Of a stretch of DNA of 64,000 nt, positions 28,988 through 38,486 are shown piece after piece (positions within the stretch are counted from its first letter, which is position 1; each line of letters opens with the position of its first letter). The notes below the pieces were generated by a model. That model saw nothing but the letters and a program-made list of their open reading frames with translations. It was not told the DNA's origin and did not search any database. The DNA comes from Ruegeria conchae. GTDB taxonomy: Bacteria > Pseudomonadota > Alphaproteobacteria > Rhodobacterales > Rhodobacteraceae. The stretch covers positions 62,001-126,000 of the forward strand of contig NZ_AEYW01000007.1 in assembly GCF_000192475.1 (NCBI RefSeq), written 5' to 3'. The position numbers and the translations under genes are program-made.

Positions 28988-29092
28988 ATGCCACAATCCC
29001 CTGATTCGGAACCTCTTTGTCTGGACGAGACCCGGGTCGATCTGTAATCTGCCAAGAAACGGGGCGCAAAATGACCCCGATATTGAGGCAGT

Positions 29093-30277
29093 ATGATGAA
29101 TTACCCCGAGCGGTTTTCGAACCTACCGGAATATGCATTCCCGCGTCTGCGCGCCCTGTTGGATCATCATCAACCGGGTGGTGATATCGTTCACATGACC
29201 ATTGGCGAGCCCAAGCACGATTTCCCGCCCTGGGTAACCGACGTGATCATGGAAAACGCCGCCGGATTTCAAGGCTATCCGCCAAACGAGGGCTCGCCCG
29301 AATTGCGCGCTGCAATCGCTGACTGGGTCAACCGCCGCTATGGCGTGTCAATGGGAGCAGATACCAATGTGATGGCTCTGAACGGCACCCGCGAGGGGTT
29401 GTACAATGCTGCGATGGCACTGTGCCCTGAACAGAAGAATGGCCAGCAGCCGATCATTCTGTGCCCTAACCCGTTTTATCAGGTCTACATGGTCGCCTCG
29501 ATCTCGGTCGGAGCGCAGCCCTATTTTGTGTCCGCAACCGCCGCAACTGACCATTTGCCGGACTACACCAGTTTGCCCGAAGAGGTGATGAATCGCACGG
29601 CCGTCGCCTATATCTGTTCACCCGCGAACCCTCAGGGGGCGGTCGCATCGCGAGACTATTGGGCTGAACTGATCCAATTGGCCGAGAAATACGATTTTCG
29701 CATCTTTGCCGATGAGTGTTACTCCGAGATCTACCGCGACACCGCTCCGGTCGGTGCGCTGACCGTTGCACAGGAGCTGGGTGCTGATCCCGAGCGGGTT
29801 ACTCTGTTCAACTCACTGTCCAAGCGATCAAATCTGGCCGGATTGCGGTCCGGGCTGATCGCGGGTGGGCCTGAAACAATAAAACAGGTCAAGCTGTTGC
29901 GCAGCTATGCGGGTGCACCCTTGCCTGCACCGTTGCAGGCCGCCGCCGCCAAAGTCTGGGCCGATGAGGTGCACGTGCAGGAGAACCGCGCTCTCTATCA
30001 GGAGAAATACGCAATCGCGGATGAGGTCTTTGCAGGTGTGCAGGGTTACATGCCGCCTGAGGCCGGGTTCTTCCTGTGGCTGCCGGTCGAAAACGGCGAA
30101 GAAACCGCATTGAAGCTTTGGCAGGAAACCGGCGTTCGGGTTCTGCCGGGCGCATATCTTTCCCAAGGTGATCCGGGGCAAAACCCGGGCGAGCAATTTA
30201 TCAGGGTCGCTATGGTGGCTCCAAAAACAGAGATGAAGCGCGGGCTGATCACGCTCCGCGACTGCATCTATTCGTGA
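29093..30277 (+). CDS. Class I/II aminotransferase (DapC-like, probable succinyldiaminopimelate transaminase)
   Basis: A 394-residue fold-type I PLP aminotransferase. The PLP lysine is in NSLSKRSN; other family marks are the [17 protein letters not shown] segment and the SPANPQG motif. It resembles the alphaproteobacterial DapC-type enzymes of lysine and peptidoglycan biosynthesis, but aspartate/alanine-type specificity cannot be excluded. It lies just before ftsK, whose likely ATG is 14 bp after this stop, so the two may share a transcript. Confidence 0.85.
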   Translation: MMNYPERFSNLPEYAFPRLRALLDHHQPGGDIVHMTIGEPKHDFPPWVTDVIMENAAGFQGYPPNEGSPELRAAIADWVNRRYGVSMGADTNVMALNGTREGLYNAAMALCPEQKNGQQPIILCPNPFYQVYMVASISVGAQPYFVSATAATDHLPDYTSLPEEVMNRTAVAYICSPANPQGAVASRDYWAELIQLAEKYDFRIFADECYSEIYRDTAPVGALTVAQELGADPERVTLFNSLSKRSNLAGLRSGLIAGGPETIKQVKLLRSYAGAPLPAPLQAAAAKVWADEVHVQENRALYQEKYAIADEVFAGVQGYMPPEAGFFLWLPVENGEETALKLWQETGVRVLPGAYLSQGDPGQNPGEQFIRVAMVAPKTEMKRGLITLRDCIYS

Positions 30278-30291
30278 GGTACGAGGGCAAA

Positions 30292-33183
30292 ATGGCATCA
30301 TTGAACGCGCGCAACCGTGACCCGCTGCTGGACAGCACCACGCAGGCCGCCATCGAACGGCGCAGTAAGGAACTGATCGGGATCGCTCTGATCTTGTTGG
30401 GGCTCGCAGCGGCCGCGATGGTATGGTCCTATACGCCTGACGATCCGAACTGGATGGTCTCAACCGACGCACCTGTGCAGAATTGGATGGGGCGCATCGG
30501 GGCCTCGATCGCCGCACCGTTGTTCATGATCGTGGGGTGGGGCAGCCTGGGTGTCGCGCTGGTATTGGTCACCTGGGGCGTGCGCTTTGCTGGTCATTTT
30601 GGCGAAGATCGCGCCATTGCCCGTTTGATTTTCGCTCCGATCTGGATTGCAGTTCTGGCCGTATACGCAGCGACGCTGGTGCCGGGTGTCGAGTGGCGGG
30701 CTACGCATAGCTATGGGCTGGGCGGTCTGTTTGGTGACACGGTGATGGGCGCTTTGTTGACGCTGTTGCCGATCTCTTCACATTTTCTTGTCAAGCTGAT
30801 GTCGCTCGCGATGGCGGTTGGGATGCTAGCGCTGGGCGTTTTCGTGTTGGGTTTTACCAAAGTCGATGTGCGCAATGGTTTCCGGGCCTTCTTGTTGGGG
30901 CTGGTCATGGCTTATGACTTGCTGATGAATGCGCTGGGCCGAGGGGCGACCGCGACCGCGCAGGCCGCGCGCGATCGAAAAGCGCAGTGGGCCGAGCGTA
31001 AAGCAGAACGCGCAGTAGCGGTGCAGGCGGATTTTGATGATGATCTGGCCTATGCAGATCCTGTTTTTGAAGACCCTGAGCCTGAAGTTCAGGAGCCCGC
31101 AGCTAAGACAGGTCTTCTGGCGCGGATGCCATCGCTGATCCGCCGCCCCGAACCGATGCCCGAACCCGAGTTGATCGAAAACGTCGCTGTCGAAGGCTAT
31201 TACGATATGCCCGGCGAGGATCGTATTCGGTCCAAGATTTCGGCTGCGGTACGCAATCGTAAGGTCGCGGCAGGGGAGCTGACGCCTGAACCTGATCCGA
31301 GTCTGCCATTGACCAAAGGGCGGGGTAGGGGTCCGGATCCGCTGATATTGAACTCTGGCGTGGCAGATGAATTGCCACCTGAGCCTCCGATGACATCTGC
31401 CGGTTTGCCCCCCGAACCACCGATGACTGCTGGTTCTGAGGCGTCTTATTTGGCTCAGGCTGATTTTGTGGCCGAACCGGACTATGAAGACGAGGCAGTG
31501 TTTGAGGATGCCCCTGAACAAGCGCCGCAACCACGGCAGGCGGTTAAGATACCGGTGGCAGAACCGCGTAAGCCCGTAGTGGCTCAGCCGGTTCGCCGCA
31601 CTCCGCCGCCTTCGCGCCGGGCACAGGCCGAGGCGCAGCCGACACTTTCATTTGAGGAGCGGCATTCCGATTTCGAACTGCCACCGCTGGGCTTGTTGTC
31701 AAACCCGGCCAGCATTCAGCGTCATCACCTGAGTGATGAGGCGCTGGAGGAAAATGCGCGGATGCTGGAAAACGTACTGGATGATTATGGCGTCAAGGGT
31801 GAGATCGTCAGCGTCCGCCCTGGCCCTGTGGTCACCATGTACGAACTTGAACCGGCTCCGGGCCTGAAGGCCAGCCGCGTGATTGGTTTGGCGGACGATA
31901 TCGCGCGCTCGATGTCGGCCTTGTCGGCGCGGGTGTCGACTCTGCCGGGGCGCTCGGTCATTGGGATCGAACTGCCGAATGAAAATCGTGAGATGGTGGT
32001 GCTGCGCGAGATCCTCGCCAGCCGTGATTTCGGTGATGGCAATCACGCCCTGCCACTGGCGTTAGGTAAGGATATCGGCGGTGAGTCCGTCGTAGCGAAC
32101 CTCGCAAAGATGCCTCATCTACTGATTGCTGGTACAACCGGTTCCGGTAAGTCGGTAGCGATCAACACGATGATCCTGTCGCTGCTTTATAAGCTGACGC
32201 CGGATGAATGCCGCCTGATCATGATTGACCCGAAGATGTTGGAACTGTCCGTTTATGACGGTATTCCGCATCTACTCTCACCCGTTGTGACTGACCCGAA
32301 AAAGGCGGTCGTGGCCTTAAAATGGGTCGTGGGCGAGATGGAGGATCGCTATCGCAAGATGTCCAAGATGGGTGTGCGCAACATCGCGGGCTACAATGGC
32401 CGCGTGAAGGACGCGCTGGCCAAGGGAGAGATGTTCAGCCGCACGGTCCAGACCGGATTCGACGATGAAACCGGTGAGCCGATGTTCGAGACCGAGGAAT
32501 TCGCGCCTGAGGCAATGCCTTATATCGTCGTCATCGTCGATGAGATGGCCGACCTGATGATGGTCGCAGGTAAAGAAATTGAGGCCTGCATCCAGCGTCT
32601 GGCGCAGATGGCGCGTGCCTCAGGTATTCACCTGATCATGGCCACGCAGCGCCCCTCGGTCGATGTGATCACCGGCACGATCAAAGCGAACTTCCCGACA
32701 CGGATTTCATTCCAGGTAACTTCGAAAGTCGACAGTCGCACCATTCTGGGCGAGATGGGCGCCGAACAGCTGCTGGGGCAGGGCGACATGCTGTATATGG
32801 CTGGCGGTGCCAAGATTACCCGTTGCCACGGCCCGTTTGTCTCAGATGAAGAGGTCGAAGAGATCGTCAATCACCTGAAGCAGTTCGGCCCGCCGGAATA
32901 TGTCGGCACCGTTTTGGAAGGTCCGGCCGAGGACAAAGCCGACAATATCGACGCGGTTCTGGGTCTGAATACTGGCGGTAACACCAACGGTGAAGACGCC
33001 CTTTATGATCAGGCGGTGGCGATTGTGATCAAGGATCGCAAATGCTCGACCTCGTACATTCAGCGGAAACTCGCCATTGGCTATAACAAAGCGGCACGGC
33101 TTGTTGAGCAAATGGAGGATCAAGGCGTTGTTTCCGGGGCAAATCATGTGGGTAAACGCGAAATCCTCGTCCCCGAGCAATAG
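30292..33183 (+). CDS. ftsK: DNA translocase FtsK
   Basis: FtsK anchors at the division septum and pumps DNA to resolve chromosome dimers. The 963 residues have four hydrophobic membrane segments within about the first 210, a long Pro/Glu-rich linker, and the motor domain with Walker A GTTGSGKS and Walker [14 protein letters not shown]. The C-terminal gamma winged helix ([20 protein letters not shown]) recognises KOPS sites. I chose the ATG at 30292 with GAGGG upstream over an earlier GTG. lolA follows after 39 bp, a common alphaproteobacterial pairing. Confidence 0.97.
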   Translation: MASLNARNRDPLLDSTTQAAIERRSKELIGIALILLGLAAAAMVWSYTPDDPNWMVSTDAPVQNWMGRIGASIAAPLFMIVGWGSLGVALVLVTWGVRFAGHFGEDRAIARLIFAPIWIAVLAVYAATLVPGVEWRATHSYGLGGLFGDTVMGALLTLLPISSHFLVKLMSLAMAVGMLALGVFVLGFTKVDVRNGFRAFLLGLVMAYDLLMNALGRGATATAQAARDRKAQWAERKAERAVAVQADFDDDLAYADPVFEDPEPEVQEPAAKTGLLARMPSLIRRPEPMPEPELIENVAVEGYYDMPGEDRIRSKISAAVRNRKVAAGELTPEPDPSLPLTKGRGRGPDPLILNSGVADELPPEPPMTSAGLPPEPPMTAGSEASYLAQADFVAEPDYEDEAVFEDAPEQAPQPRQAVKIPVAEPRKPVVAQPVRRTPPPSRRAQAEAQPTLSFEERHSDFELPPLGLLSNPASIQRHHLSDEALEENARMLENVLDDYGVKGEIVSVRPGPVVTMYELEPAPGLKASRVIGLADDIARSMSALSARVSTLPGRSVIGIELPNENREMVVLREILASRDFGDGNHALPLALGKDIGGESVVANLAKMPHLLIAGTTGSGKSVAINTMILSLLYKLTPDECRLIMIDPKMLELSVYDGIPHLLSPVVTDPKKAVVALKWVVGEMEDRYRKMSKMGVRNIAGYNGRVKDALAKGEMFSRTVQTGFDDETGEPMFETEEFAPEAMPYIVVIVDEMADLMMVAGKEIEACIQRLAQMARASGIHLIMATQRPSVDVITGTIKANFPTRISFQVTSKVDSRTILGEMGAEQLLGQGDMLYMAGGAKITRCHGPFVSDEEVEEIVNHLKQFGPPEYVGTVLEGPAEDKADNIDAVLGLNTGGNTNGEDALYDQAVAIVIKDRKCSTSYIQRKLAIGYNKAARLVEQMEDQGVVSGANHVGKREILVPEQ

Positions 33184-33222
33184 GATATTTAATAACAAGG
33201 GCAGAACGCTTATCTGGGGCGT

Positions 33223-33819
33223 ATGAAACAGATTGCTTTTGCCCTTGCTCTGACACTGGCCGCACCCGCCGCATGGGCGGCGGACAAGCTGCCGCTGTCG
33301 CAGATTTCTAACTATCTGAATCAGTTGAAAACGGTTCAGACCACGTTCACGCAAGTAAACGATGATGGCTCATTAAGCACCGGAAAGCTGTGGTTGCAGC
33401 GTCCGGGTAAGATGCGGTTTGAATATGATCCGCCAAATGACGCGGTGGTTTTGGCACGGGCCGGAACAGTGCAGATATTCGACCCCAAATCGAACCAACC
33501 GCCCGAGCAGTACCCTTTGAAACGTACCCCACTGTCTCTGGTCTTGGCGCGCAATGTCAATCTTGCACAAGCCAACATGGTCGTGGGTCACGACTTTGAC
33601 GGAACAGCTACGATTGTCACGGCTCAGGACCCCAAGAACCCTGAAAGCGGCCGGATCGAACTGATGTTTACTTCCGATCCGGTTGAGCTGCGCAAATGGG
33701 TGATACACGACAACGCAGGCAGTCAGACGACCGTTCTGCTTGGGCCTCTGATCGAGGGTGGGACCCTCGATTCAAATGTGTTTTCTAACAAGGCCAGAAT
33801 CGGGTCAAGCGATCGCTGA
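33223..33819 (+). CDS. lolA: Outer-membrane lipoprotein carrier protein LolA
   Basis: LolA ferries lipoproteins across the periplasm from LolCDE to the outer membrane. The 198-residue protein begins with a signal peptide (KQIAFALALTLAAPAAWA). The mature part shows the LolA fold marks: TTFTQVNDDGSLSTGKLWLQRPGKMRFEYD (outlined) and later KTPLSLVLA-like residues in KRTPLSLVLA. It directly follows ftsK. The convergent transglycosylase gene ends 10 bp after its stop. Confidence 0.92.
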   Translation: MKQIAFALALTLAAPAAWAADKLPLSQISNYLNQLKTVQTTFTQVNDDGSLSTGKLWLQRPGKMRFEYDPPNDAVVLARAGTVQIFDPKSNQPPEQYPLKRTPLSLVLARNVNLAQANMVVGHDFDGTATIVTAQDPKNPESGRIELMFTSDPVELRKWVIHDNAGSQTTVLLGPLIEGGTLDSNVFSNKARIGSSDR

Positions 33820-33829
33820 TCCGACAGGT

Positions 33830-34411
33830 TCAATATCGGCAATTCGCCAACTGGGCCTGATACAGCTCTGCGCGGGCGTCCACATCACTCGCCACATTCA
33901 GCAGCCATGACTTGCTGTTGTAGCTGCCGCGTGCGTAACCTGTATGACCTTCGTGATAGGCCAGATACTGGTTGCGTGTGTCGCTGGGGTGGATGCCGTT
34001 CCGCTCATAGCTTTTGTTCATGTACCAGCCGATGAAATCTGACGCATCGCGAATGCGATCCCGCTTGGCGCGGCGTTTACCGGTTTCGCGCTGATACTGC
34101 TCCCAGGTGCCATCAAGCGCCTGGCCATAACCGTAGGCGCTGCTTTGACGACCCATCGGAATAACACCCAGCACATATTTGTGCGGGGTGCGTGCGTCGT
34201 GCCTATACCGGCTTTCCTGGTAAATTGTCGCCATCTGAACGTGGACCGGAACGCCCCATTTGCGCTCGGTGCTTTTGAAGGCCTTGATATAGTCGGGCTT
34301 TTCGCGCGCAATGCTGCACGCGTCATTCAATCTGCTTGGCGGCTGCTTCGACCCGCCACCACAGGATGCCAAAAGCAGCACCCCGAAGAGTACGAAAAGA
34401 AATCTGCTCAT
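33830..34411 (-). CDS. Lytic transglycosylase (SLT domain) lipoprotein
   Basis: A 193-residue lipoprotein with a lipobox (LLLASCGGG) and a lytic-transglycosylase domain. The probable catalytic Glu is in IYQESRYRHDA, followed by AYGYGQALDGTWEQYQ and the NQYLAYHEGHTGYARG segment of the fold. It would cleave glycan strands of peptidoglycan at the inner face of the outer membrane. Similar small transglycosylases are used for local wall opening, but no secretion or flagellar gene is nearby. Confidence 0.88.
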   Translation of the reverse strand: MSRFLFVLFGVLLLASCGGGSKQPPSRLNDACSIAREKPDYIKAFKSTERKWGVPVHVQMATIYQESRYRHDARTPHKYVLGVIPMGRQSSAYGYGQALDGTWEQYQRETGKRRAKRDRIRDASDFIGWYMNKSYERNGIHPSDTRNQYLAYHEGHTGYARGSYNSKSWLLNVASDVDARAELYQAQLANCRY

Positions 34412-34471
34412 GTGCCTCGTGCCTTTTTTCTTTATTCTAGCGCAGATTGAGCATTTTGGAAATCACAATCG

Positions 34472-35353
34472 TTACAGAATAATAGCGAGAATTAGAGGTA
34501 GTGCTGCAACAGACAACATCGTCGAGACCATAACCATACCGGCAACGGCGTCGGAATCAGCCTCGAACCTTTCCGCCAGCAGGTATGATGTCACGGCGAC
34601 CGGCGTGCACATCTGCAAGACCAACACTCCAAAAGCCACAGGCCCCAACCCAAAACCGGCGGCAAAAGCCCAGCCGAGCCCGAAGCACACAGAAAGCTTG
34701 AGCAGAGAAAGCCAAATCGCCTGTTGCAATTTTTGGGTTGTCAGTCGGGCAATCGCTACGCCCAGTGTAATCAGCATCATCGGAATCGCCATCTGACCCA
34801 GCAATTCCAGCGTGTTGGTCAGAAACAGAGGTGTTTGCCACCCACGCCAAAGAAACAAGGCCCCCAGCAACGTGGCCCAAACCATGGGTTCGCGCAGAAC
34901 CTTGCCAAATGCTCCGCGCCCGGCGACCAGATAGATTCCGTAGGTGAATGAGAACAGAGCGGTCACTGCCAAAAATATCACCGCATAACCCAATCCTGCC
35001 TGACCAAATGCAAATATGCAAAGCGGTAGCCCAAGATTGCCGGTATTTCCAAAGATAAGCGGTGCCAGATAAGTGCGTTGCTCCATTCTGGTCAATCGCA
35101 CAAAGGCCCAAAACACTGCTGCCAGCGCGATATGGGCCGCAATTGCCGCAATGGTGAACCGGGTCAGATCCCCACCGGGAATATTGGTCTGCATCAGGGC
35201 GACAAAAATCAGACTGGGCACCGCAAGTGTGACCGCAAGACGCGTTACAAACTGTAGCCGATACTCAAATCCAAGCCTAACCCATGCGAACCCGATCCCA
35301 GCCAAAAGGAACACAGGGGCCACGATTTCGAACACTGTCAGTAGTAGGTGCAC
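34472..35353 (-). CDS. AEC-family transporter (auxin efflux carrier type)
   Basis: An integral membrane protein of about 293 residues with roughly ten hydrophobic segments and the AEC-family layout, including FGNTGNLGLPLCIFAFG, where the unwound helix lies. Relatives export organic acids such as malate or malonate. I chose a GTG start at 35353 because GGGGAAA lies nine bases upstream. A GTG at 35335 is also possible; the frame is open for another 127 codons, but those read as non-coding. It is divergent from hspQ. Confidence 0.83.
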   Translation of the reverse strand: MHLLLTVFEIVAPVFLLAGIGFAWVRLGFEYRLQFVTRLAVTLAVPSLIFVALMQTNIPGGDLTRFTIAAIAAHIALAAVFWAFVRLTRMEQRTYLAPLIFGNTGNLGLPLCIFAFGQAGLGYAVIFLAVTALFSFTYGIYLVAGRGAFGKVLREPMVWATLLGALFLWRGWQTPLFLTNTLELLGQMAIPMMLITLGVAIARLTTQKLQQAIWLSLLKLSVCFGLGWAFAAGFGLGPVAFGVLVLQMCTPVAVTSYLLAERFEADSDAVAGMVMVSTMLSVAALPLILAIIL

Positions 35354-35400
35354 AGACTGTTTCCCCGAATTTCCACTCAATGATTGGCTTTTCCGCCCGA

Positions 35401-35420
35401 AAAGAGGTAGTAACCTCTTT
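35401..35420 (+). promoter_or_regulatory. Leader hairpin directly before the hspQ ribosome site
   Basis: AAAGAGGT-AGTA-ACCTCTTT is a perfect 8-bp inverted repeat ending one base before the GGGGG ribosome site of hspQ. In mRNA it could modulate access to the start region with temperature; as DNA it could be an operator in the divergent hspQ/AEC promoter. Confidence 0.45.
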
Positions 35421-35433
35421 GGGGGCCGAAACA

Positions 35434-35760
35434 ATGTTAAAGACACAAGCCAAGTACCGCCTGGGACAGGTGGTTCGACATAAAAGACACCCTTTTCGAG
35501 GGGTAATTTTTGATGTCGATCCGGAATTTTCGAATTCAGAAGAATGGTATCAAGCCATCCCCGAAGATAGCCGCCCTCTGAAAGATCAGCCGTTCTATCA
35601 CCTGCTAGCTGAGAACGACCAATCCTTCTATGTGGCTTATGTTTCAGAACAAAATCTGATCGAAGACCAATCGGGTGAGCCCGTTGATCACCCCGACATC
35701 CCCAATATGTTCGGCCCGTTTCAGGACGGATCATACCCGTTACATTTTCAGTTGAACTGA
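35434..35760 (+). CDS. hspQ: Heat shock protein HspQ
   Basis: HspQ is a small hemimethylated-DNA-binding-type protein that in enterobacteria tunes Lon protease activity and DnaA turnover. The 108 residues carry the family's KYRLGQVVRHKRHPFRGVIFDVDPEF (outlined) and QPFYHLLAENDQSFYVAYVSEQNL segments, and the full length is normal. I chose the ATG at 35434, eight bases after GGGGG and at the beginning of the conserved region. A perfect leader hairpin lies immediately upstream. Confidence 0.92.
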   Translation: MLKTQAKYRLGQVVRHKRHPFRGVIFDVDPEFSNSEEWYQAIPEDSRPLKDQPFYHLLAENDQSFYVAYVSEQNLIEDQSGEPVDHPDIPNMFGPFQDGSYPLHFQLN

Positions 35761-35784
35761 ATTCCGTAGCTGTATTCTAAGTGT

Positions 35785-37362
35785 TTAGTATCCAAGGGCG
35801 CAGCCGTCTTTACGCGGGTCACTTGCCCCTATCAAGATGCCTGTGTCACAGATTCGAATGGCTTGCGCGCCCCCGAGGGGTGTTTCCAGAACCTCAATGA
35901 TGTGCCCCATATCGGATAATTGTTGTTTGATTGGGTCAGAATAGCCGCGTTCCATTTTTAATACACCTCCATCCGCAAACGCGCGGGGGGTGTCAATGGC
36001 CTGCTGCATCTCCATCTTGAAATCCGTCAGGTTTGATACAAGCCGGGCATGGCCGGTCGGTTGATAGGCACCACCCATGACGCCAAAGGGCATCGTTATC
36101 CGGCCATTTTCCCGCAAAAGGCCGGGAATGATGGTGTGCATAGGACGCTTCCCACCTGCCAACTCATTCGGATGTCCAGGTTCAAGATTAAACCCGGCCC
36201 CCCTGTTCTGCAGCAATATTCCGAACTTCTCGGAAGCAATGCCCGAGCCGAACCCATGGTAGATCGAATAGATCAGCGAAACCGCCATGCGATCCCGGTC
36301 AACGACAGTGATATAGACGGTGTCCTTGTGCACGGATTCAGTCAGAGGGGCGGCTGCGGGCATAGCGCGTTTCGGGTCTATGAGGGCAGCCAGGCTTGCA
36401 GCGGTTTCTGGGGCAAGGAAATGCGCCATCCGGCTGCTATGATCGGGGTCGGCAATGAACCGGTTGCGGGCGTCATAGGCCAGTTTGGTGGCCTCGGCCT
36501 CGATATGCACCCGCTCGGCCCCCAATGGGTCGAGTGCTGCCAAATCAAAATGTTTCAGGATGTTTAGCAAAAGGATTGCGGTGGCGCCCTGACCGTTTGG
36601 AGGATGTTCGTACAGATCGACACCTGCGTAATCTCCACGAACAGGCGACGCTTCGTCACTCTGAACCGCCGCGAAATCTTGTACTGTGTGTGTGCCTCCA
36701 AGTTCTGATAAGACCGCCAGCATGTCTTCGGCAATCTCACCGTTATAAAACGCGTCATGCCCGTGTCGTGCCACACGGCGCAGTACCTCTGCCTGGCCCG
36801 GTGCCCGAAAAATCTGACCGGTTTGCAGGGGTTTGCCATCCCTCAGATAGTGATCCCGTGCGGCACCTTGCAGGGTCGCGGCGCTGTTTTGCCAATCAAA
36901 CGCTACGCGCGGCGCAACTGGTACGCCAATTTCAGCATAGTGGATGGCCGGTCGCAGGATCGCTTCCAGCCCCAATCGCCCCTCCGATTGTGCCAATCGG
37001 CAAAAGGCCTCAACGGCACCAGGAATAGTCACCGCATCGGGGCTGGTCAGAGGGACGGAGCTTAGTCCGCGATCACGCAATGCCCCCGCATCAGCATCCG
37101 TCGCGGCACGACCTGAGCCGTTTAGTGCACGCACCGTGTTTTCACCTGCGCGGTTATACAGAACAAAGCAATCGCCACCTAAGCCGGTCATCTGTGGCTC
37201 GCAAATACCCAGAAGCACAGCACCCGCAATGGCGGCATCCATCGCGTTACCGCCTTGTTCAAGAATGTCCAATGCTGTTTTGGCGGCCAGTGGATGTGAT
37301 GTGGCACACATTCCTTCGGTTGCCAGAACTTCAGACCGTCCGGGCTTGTGCAGATCGCGCAT
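35785..37362 (-). CDS. ggt: Gamma-glutamyltransferase (Ntn hydrolase)
   Basis: A gamma-glutamyltransferase-family enzyme of 525 residues that would hydrolyse or transfer the gamma-glutamyl group of glutathione and related compounds. It self-cleaves before a Thr; the likely site is in HKDTVYITVVD, followed by the FGSGI segment. The glycine-rich KMERGYSD and MGGAYQPTGHARL segments fit the small subunit. No signal peptide is visible, so it may act in the cytoplasm, unlike the classical periplasmic GGT. The ATG has AGAGGT upstream. A GntR-type palindrome lies 45 bp before the start. Confidence 0.9.
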   Translation of the reverse strand: MRDLHKPGRSEVLATEGMCATSHPLAAKTALDILEQGGNAMDAAIAGAVLLGICEPQMTGLGGDCFVLYNRAGENTVRALNGSGRAATDADAGALRDRGLSSVPLTSPDAVTIPGAVEAFCRLAQSEGRLGLEAILRPAIHYAEIGVPVAPRVAFDWQNSAATLQGAARDHYLRDGKPLQTGQIFRAPGQAEVLRRVARHGHDAFYNGEIAEDMLAVLSELGGTHTVQDFAAVQSDEASPVRGDYAGVDLYEHPPNGQGATAILLLNILKHFDLAALDPLGAERVHIEAEATKLAYDARNRFIADPDHSSRMAHFLAPETAASLAALIDPKRAMPAAAPLTESVHKDTVYITVVDRDRMAVSLIYSIYHGFGSGIASEKFGILLQNRGAGFNLEPGHPNELAGGKRPMHTIIPGLLRENGRITMPFGVMGGAYQPTGHARLVSNLTDFKMEMQQAIDTPRAFADGGVLKMERGYSDPIKQQLSDMGHIIEVLETPLGGAQAIRICDTGILIGASDPRKDGCALGY

Positions 37363-37406
37363 TGCGTACCTCTTCCGTAGTCAGGCCGAGACTAGGGCTT
37401 GGGATA

Positions 37407-37423
37407 AAATTGTCCAACAATTT
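37407..37423. promoter_or_regulatory. GntR/FadR-type operator upstream of ggt
   Basis: AAATTGT-CCA-ACAATTT is a perfect 7-bp inverted repeat whose core TTGT-CCA-ACAA fits the TnGT-N3-ACnA consensus of FadR-subfamily GntR regulators. It lies 45-61 bp before the ggt start, a plausible promoter position. No GntR gene is in the window. Confidence 0.45.
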
Positions 37424-37436
37424 CAGGAAGGAGGTT

Positions 37437-37483
37437 CCTCGGCGCCGTTCACTGGGTGGGGGCTGTGACGCTAGGCGCCGAGG
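37437..37483. repeat. 10-bp perfect inverted repeat (long loop)
   Basis: CCTCGGCGCC at 37437-37446 pairs perfectly with GGCGCCGAGG at 37474-37483 across a 27-base loop. It lies in the gap after the anti-sigma gene, on the side of the ggt promoter. It could end the partner-switch transcript, though no T run follows. Confidence 0.5.
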
Positions 37484-37573
37484 GAAGCTATCTGAGCTAC
37501 CCCTTGTTTATGATCTTTGTTTGCGGCGCGACAATGGTTCGATCTGGGCGTTATTGTGGCCATTTGGTGCCGA

Positions 37574-38023
37574 TCAGTGTGGCGTGTCAAAGTTGAAGCG
37601 AAGGTAGAGCAGATTAACTCCGTCTTTGCGCTCATACTGAATGTCGCTGCTAAGTCGGTGAATCAGGTACCAGCCAAAGCCGCCTTCAGGAAGGTTCTCC
37701 AAATCTGTGTCGACGGGTGCCGGGTGGCTGCTTGGCACACGCAAACCGGGCATTGGATCGCCGGAGTCAAAAATTTGGACTATCAGTTCTTTTGCGCACA
37801 AAGAGCAATTAATTCTAATGTCAGTCGGGGAGATCTCGGCATAGGCGTGTTCAACCACATTGTTTATGGCTTCGGTGAGCGCAATTCTAACATCGTCAGC
37901 TTTACTTTCCGGCAAGCCGTGTTTTTCCAGTCGGGCACTTAAAATAGCTATCCCTTCGGAGGCCTGAACCTGGGTCGCAGGAAAGCTCAAATTGAGACAA
38001 TCTTGTTTGCAATTGGCGCCCAC
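37574..38023 (-). CDS. Anti-sigma factor / serine kinase (RsbW/SpoIIAB-like ATPase)
   Basis: A 149-residue GHKL-type ATPase of the RsbW family. It has the N box (ALTEAINNVVEHAY), the nucleotide-binding FDSGDPMPG segment and GGFGWYLIHRLS as the G2 region. Such proteins bind a sigma factor or another target and phosphorylate an STAS antagonist. The STAS gene is immediately upstream (22 bp), which supports the pairing. No sigma factor gene and no PP2C phosphatase gene are nearby, so the target is unknown. Confidence 0.88.
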   Translation of the reverse strand: MGANCKQDCLNLSFPATQVQASEGIAILSARLEKHGLPESKADDVRIALTEAINNVVEHAYAEISPTDIRINCSLCAKELIVQIFDSGDPMPGLRVPSSHPAPVDTDLENLPEGGFGWYLIHRLSSDIQYERKDGVNLLYLRFNFDTPH

Positions 38024-38045
38024 AGCGACTTACTCCTGCCGGTCG

Positions 38046-38381
38046 TCAATCCGCCCCTGCGCATATCGCTTCATCCAGCGAAGCGAACAACCTGAAAACG
38101 GTATCCATACGCGTAAGACGAAACACTTTTTCAACAATCGGGCGGGGTCCTGCCAAGTCCAGGCGTTGCCCGTCGCCCAGTTGTTTCATTGAGGCGACAA
38201 TGGCCCCCAGGCCACTGGAGTCTATGAATTCTACCGATGACAAATCCAGAACAATTCGTTTCGCACCGGTTTGTGTTTCTGCCCGCATGGCTTCTTTGAA
38301 TTGAATCGCCCTTGCGGCATCTATGCGGTCGCAGTGAACGGATATTACTTGTGTCTCGCCGGTCGTGCCGCTGCTGAGCCC
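38046..38381 (-). CDS. STAS-domain anti-sigma factor antagonist (RsbV/SpoIIAA-like)
   Basis: A 111-residue single STAS domain. The phosphorylation loop reads VEFIDSSGLGA, with the candidate Ser at 56 or 57, as in SpoIIAA and RsbV. Dephosphorylated protein would bind and silence the kinase/anti-sigma partner encoded next. I chose the ATG at 38381, which has GAAGGGCGG upstream; an earlier TTG at 38408 is a weaker choice. It is divergent from the thiolase. Confidence 0.9.
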   Translation of the reverse strand, partial: GLSSGTTGETQVISVHCDRIDAARAIQFKEAMRAETQTGAKRIVLDLSSVEFIDSSGLGAIVASMKQLGDGQRLDLAGPRPIVEKVFRLTRMDTVFRLFASLDEAICAGAD

Positions 38382-38486
38382 CATGGTCAACCGCCCTTCG
38401 TATTGCAATTTGATCGTAGAAATACGCTAGACGGTAATTCTTACCATTCGGTATCCATGGTCGAGAAAGCACGAAGGAGATTCCGG

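Noticed and set aside
37456..37596. Possible 46-codon GTG-started frame after an AAGGAGGT sequence
   Set aside because: The Shine-Dalgarno-like sequence is about 20 bases from the GTG, too far, and the frame runs antisense into the anti-sigma gene. It looks like chance.
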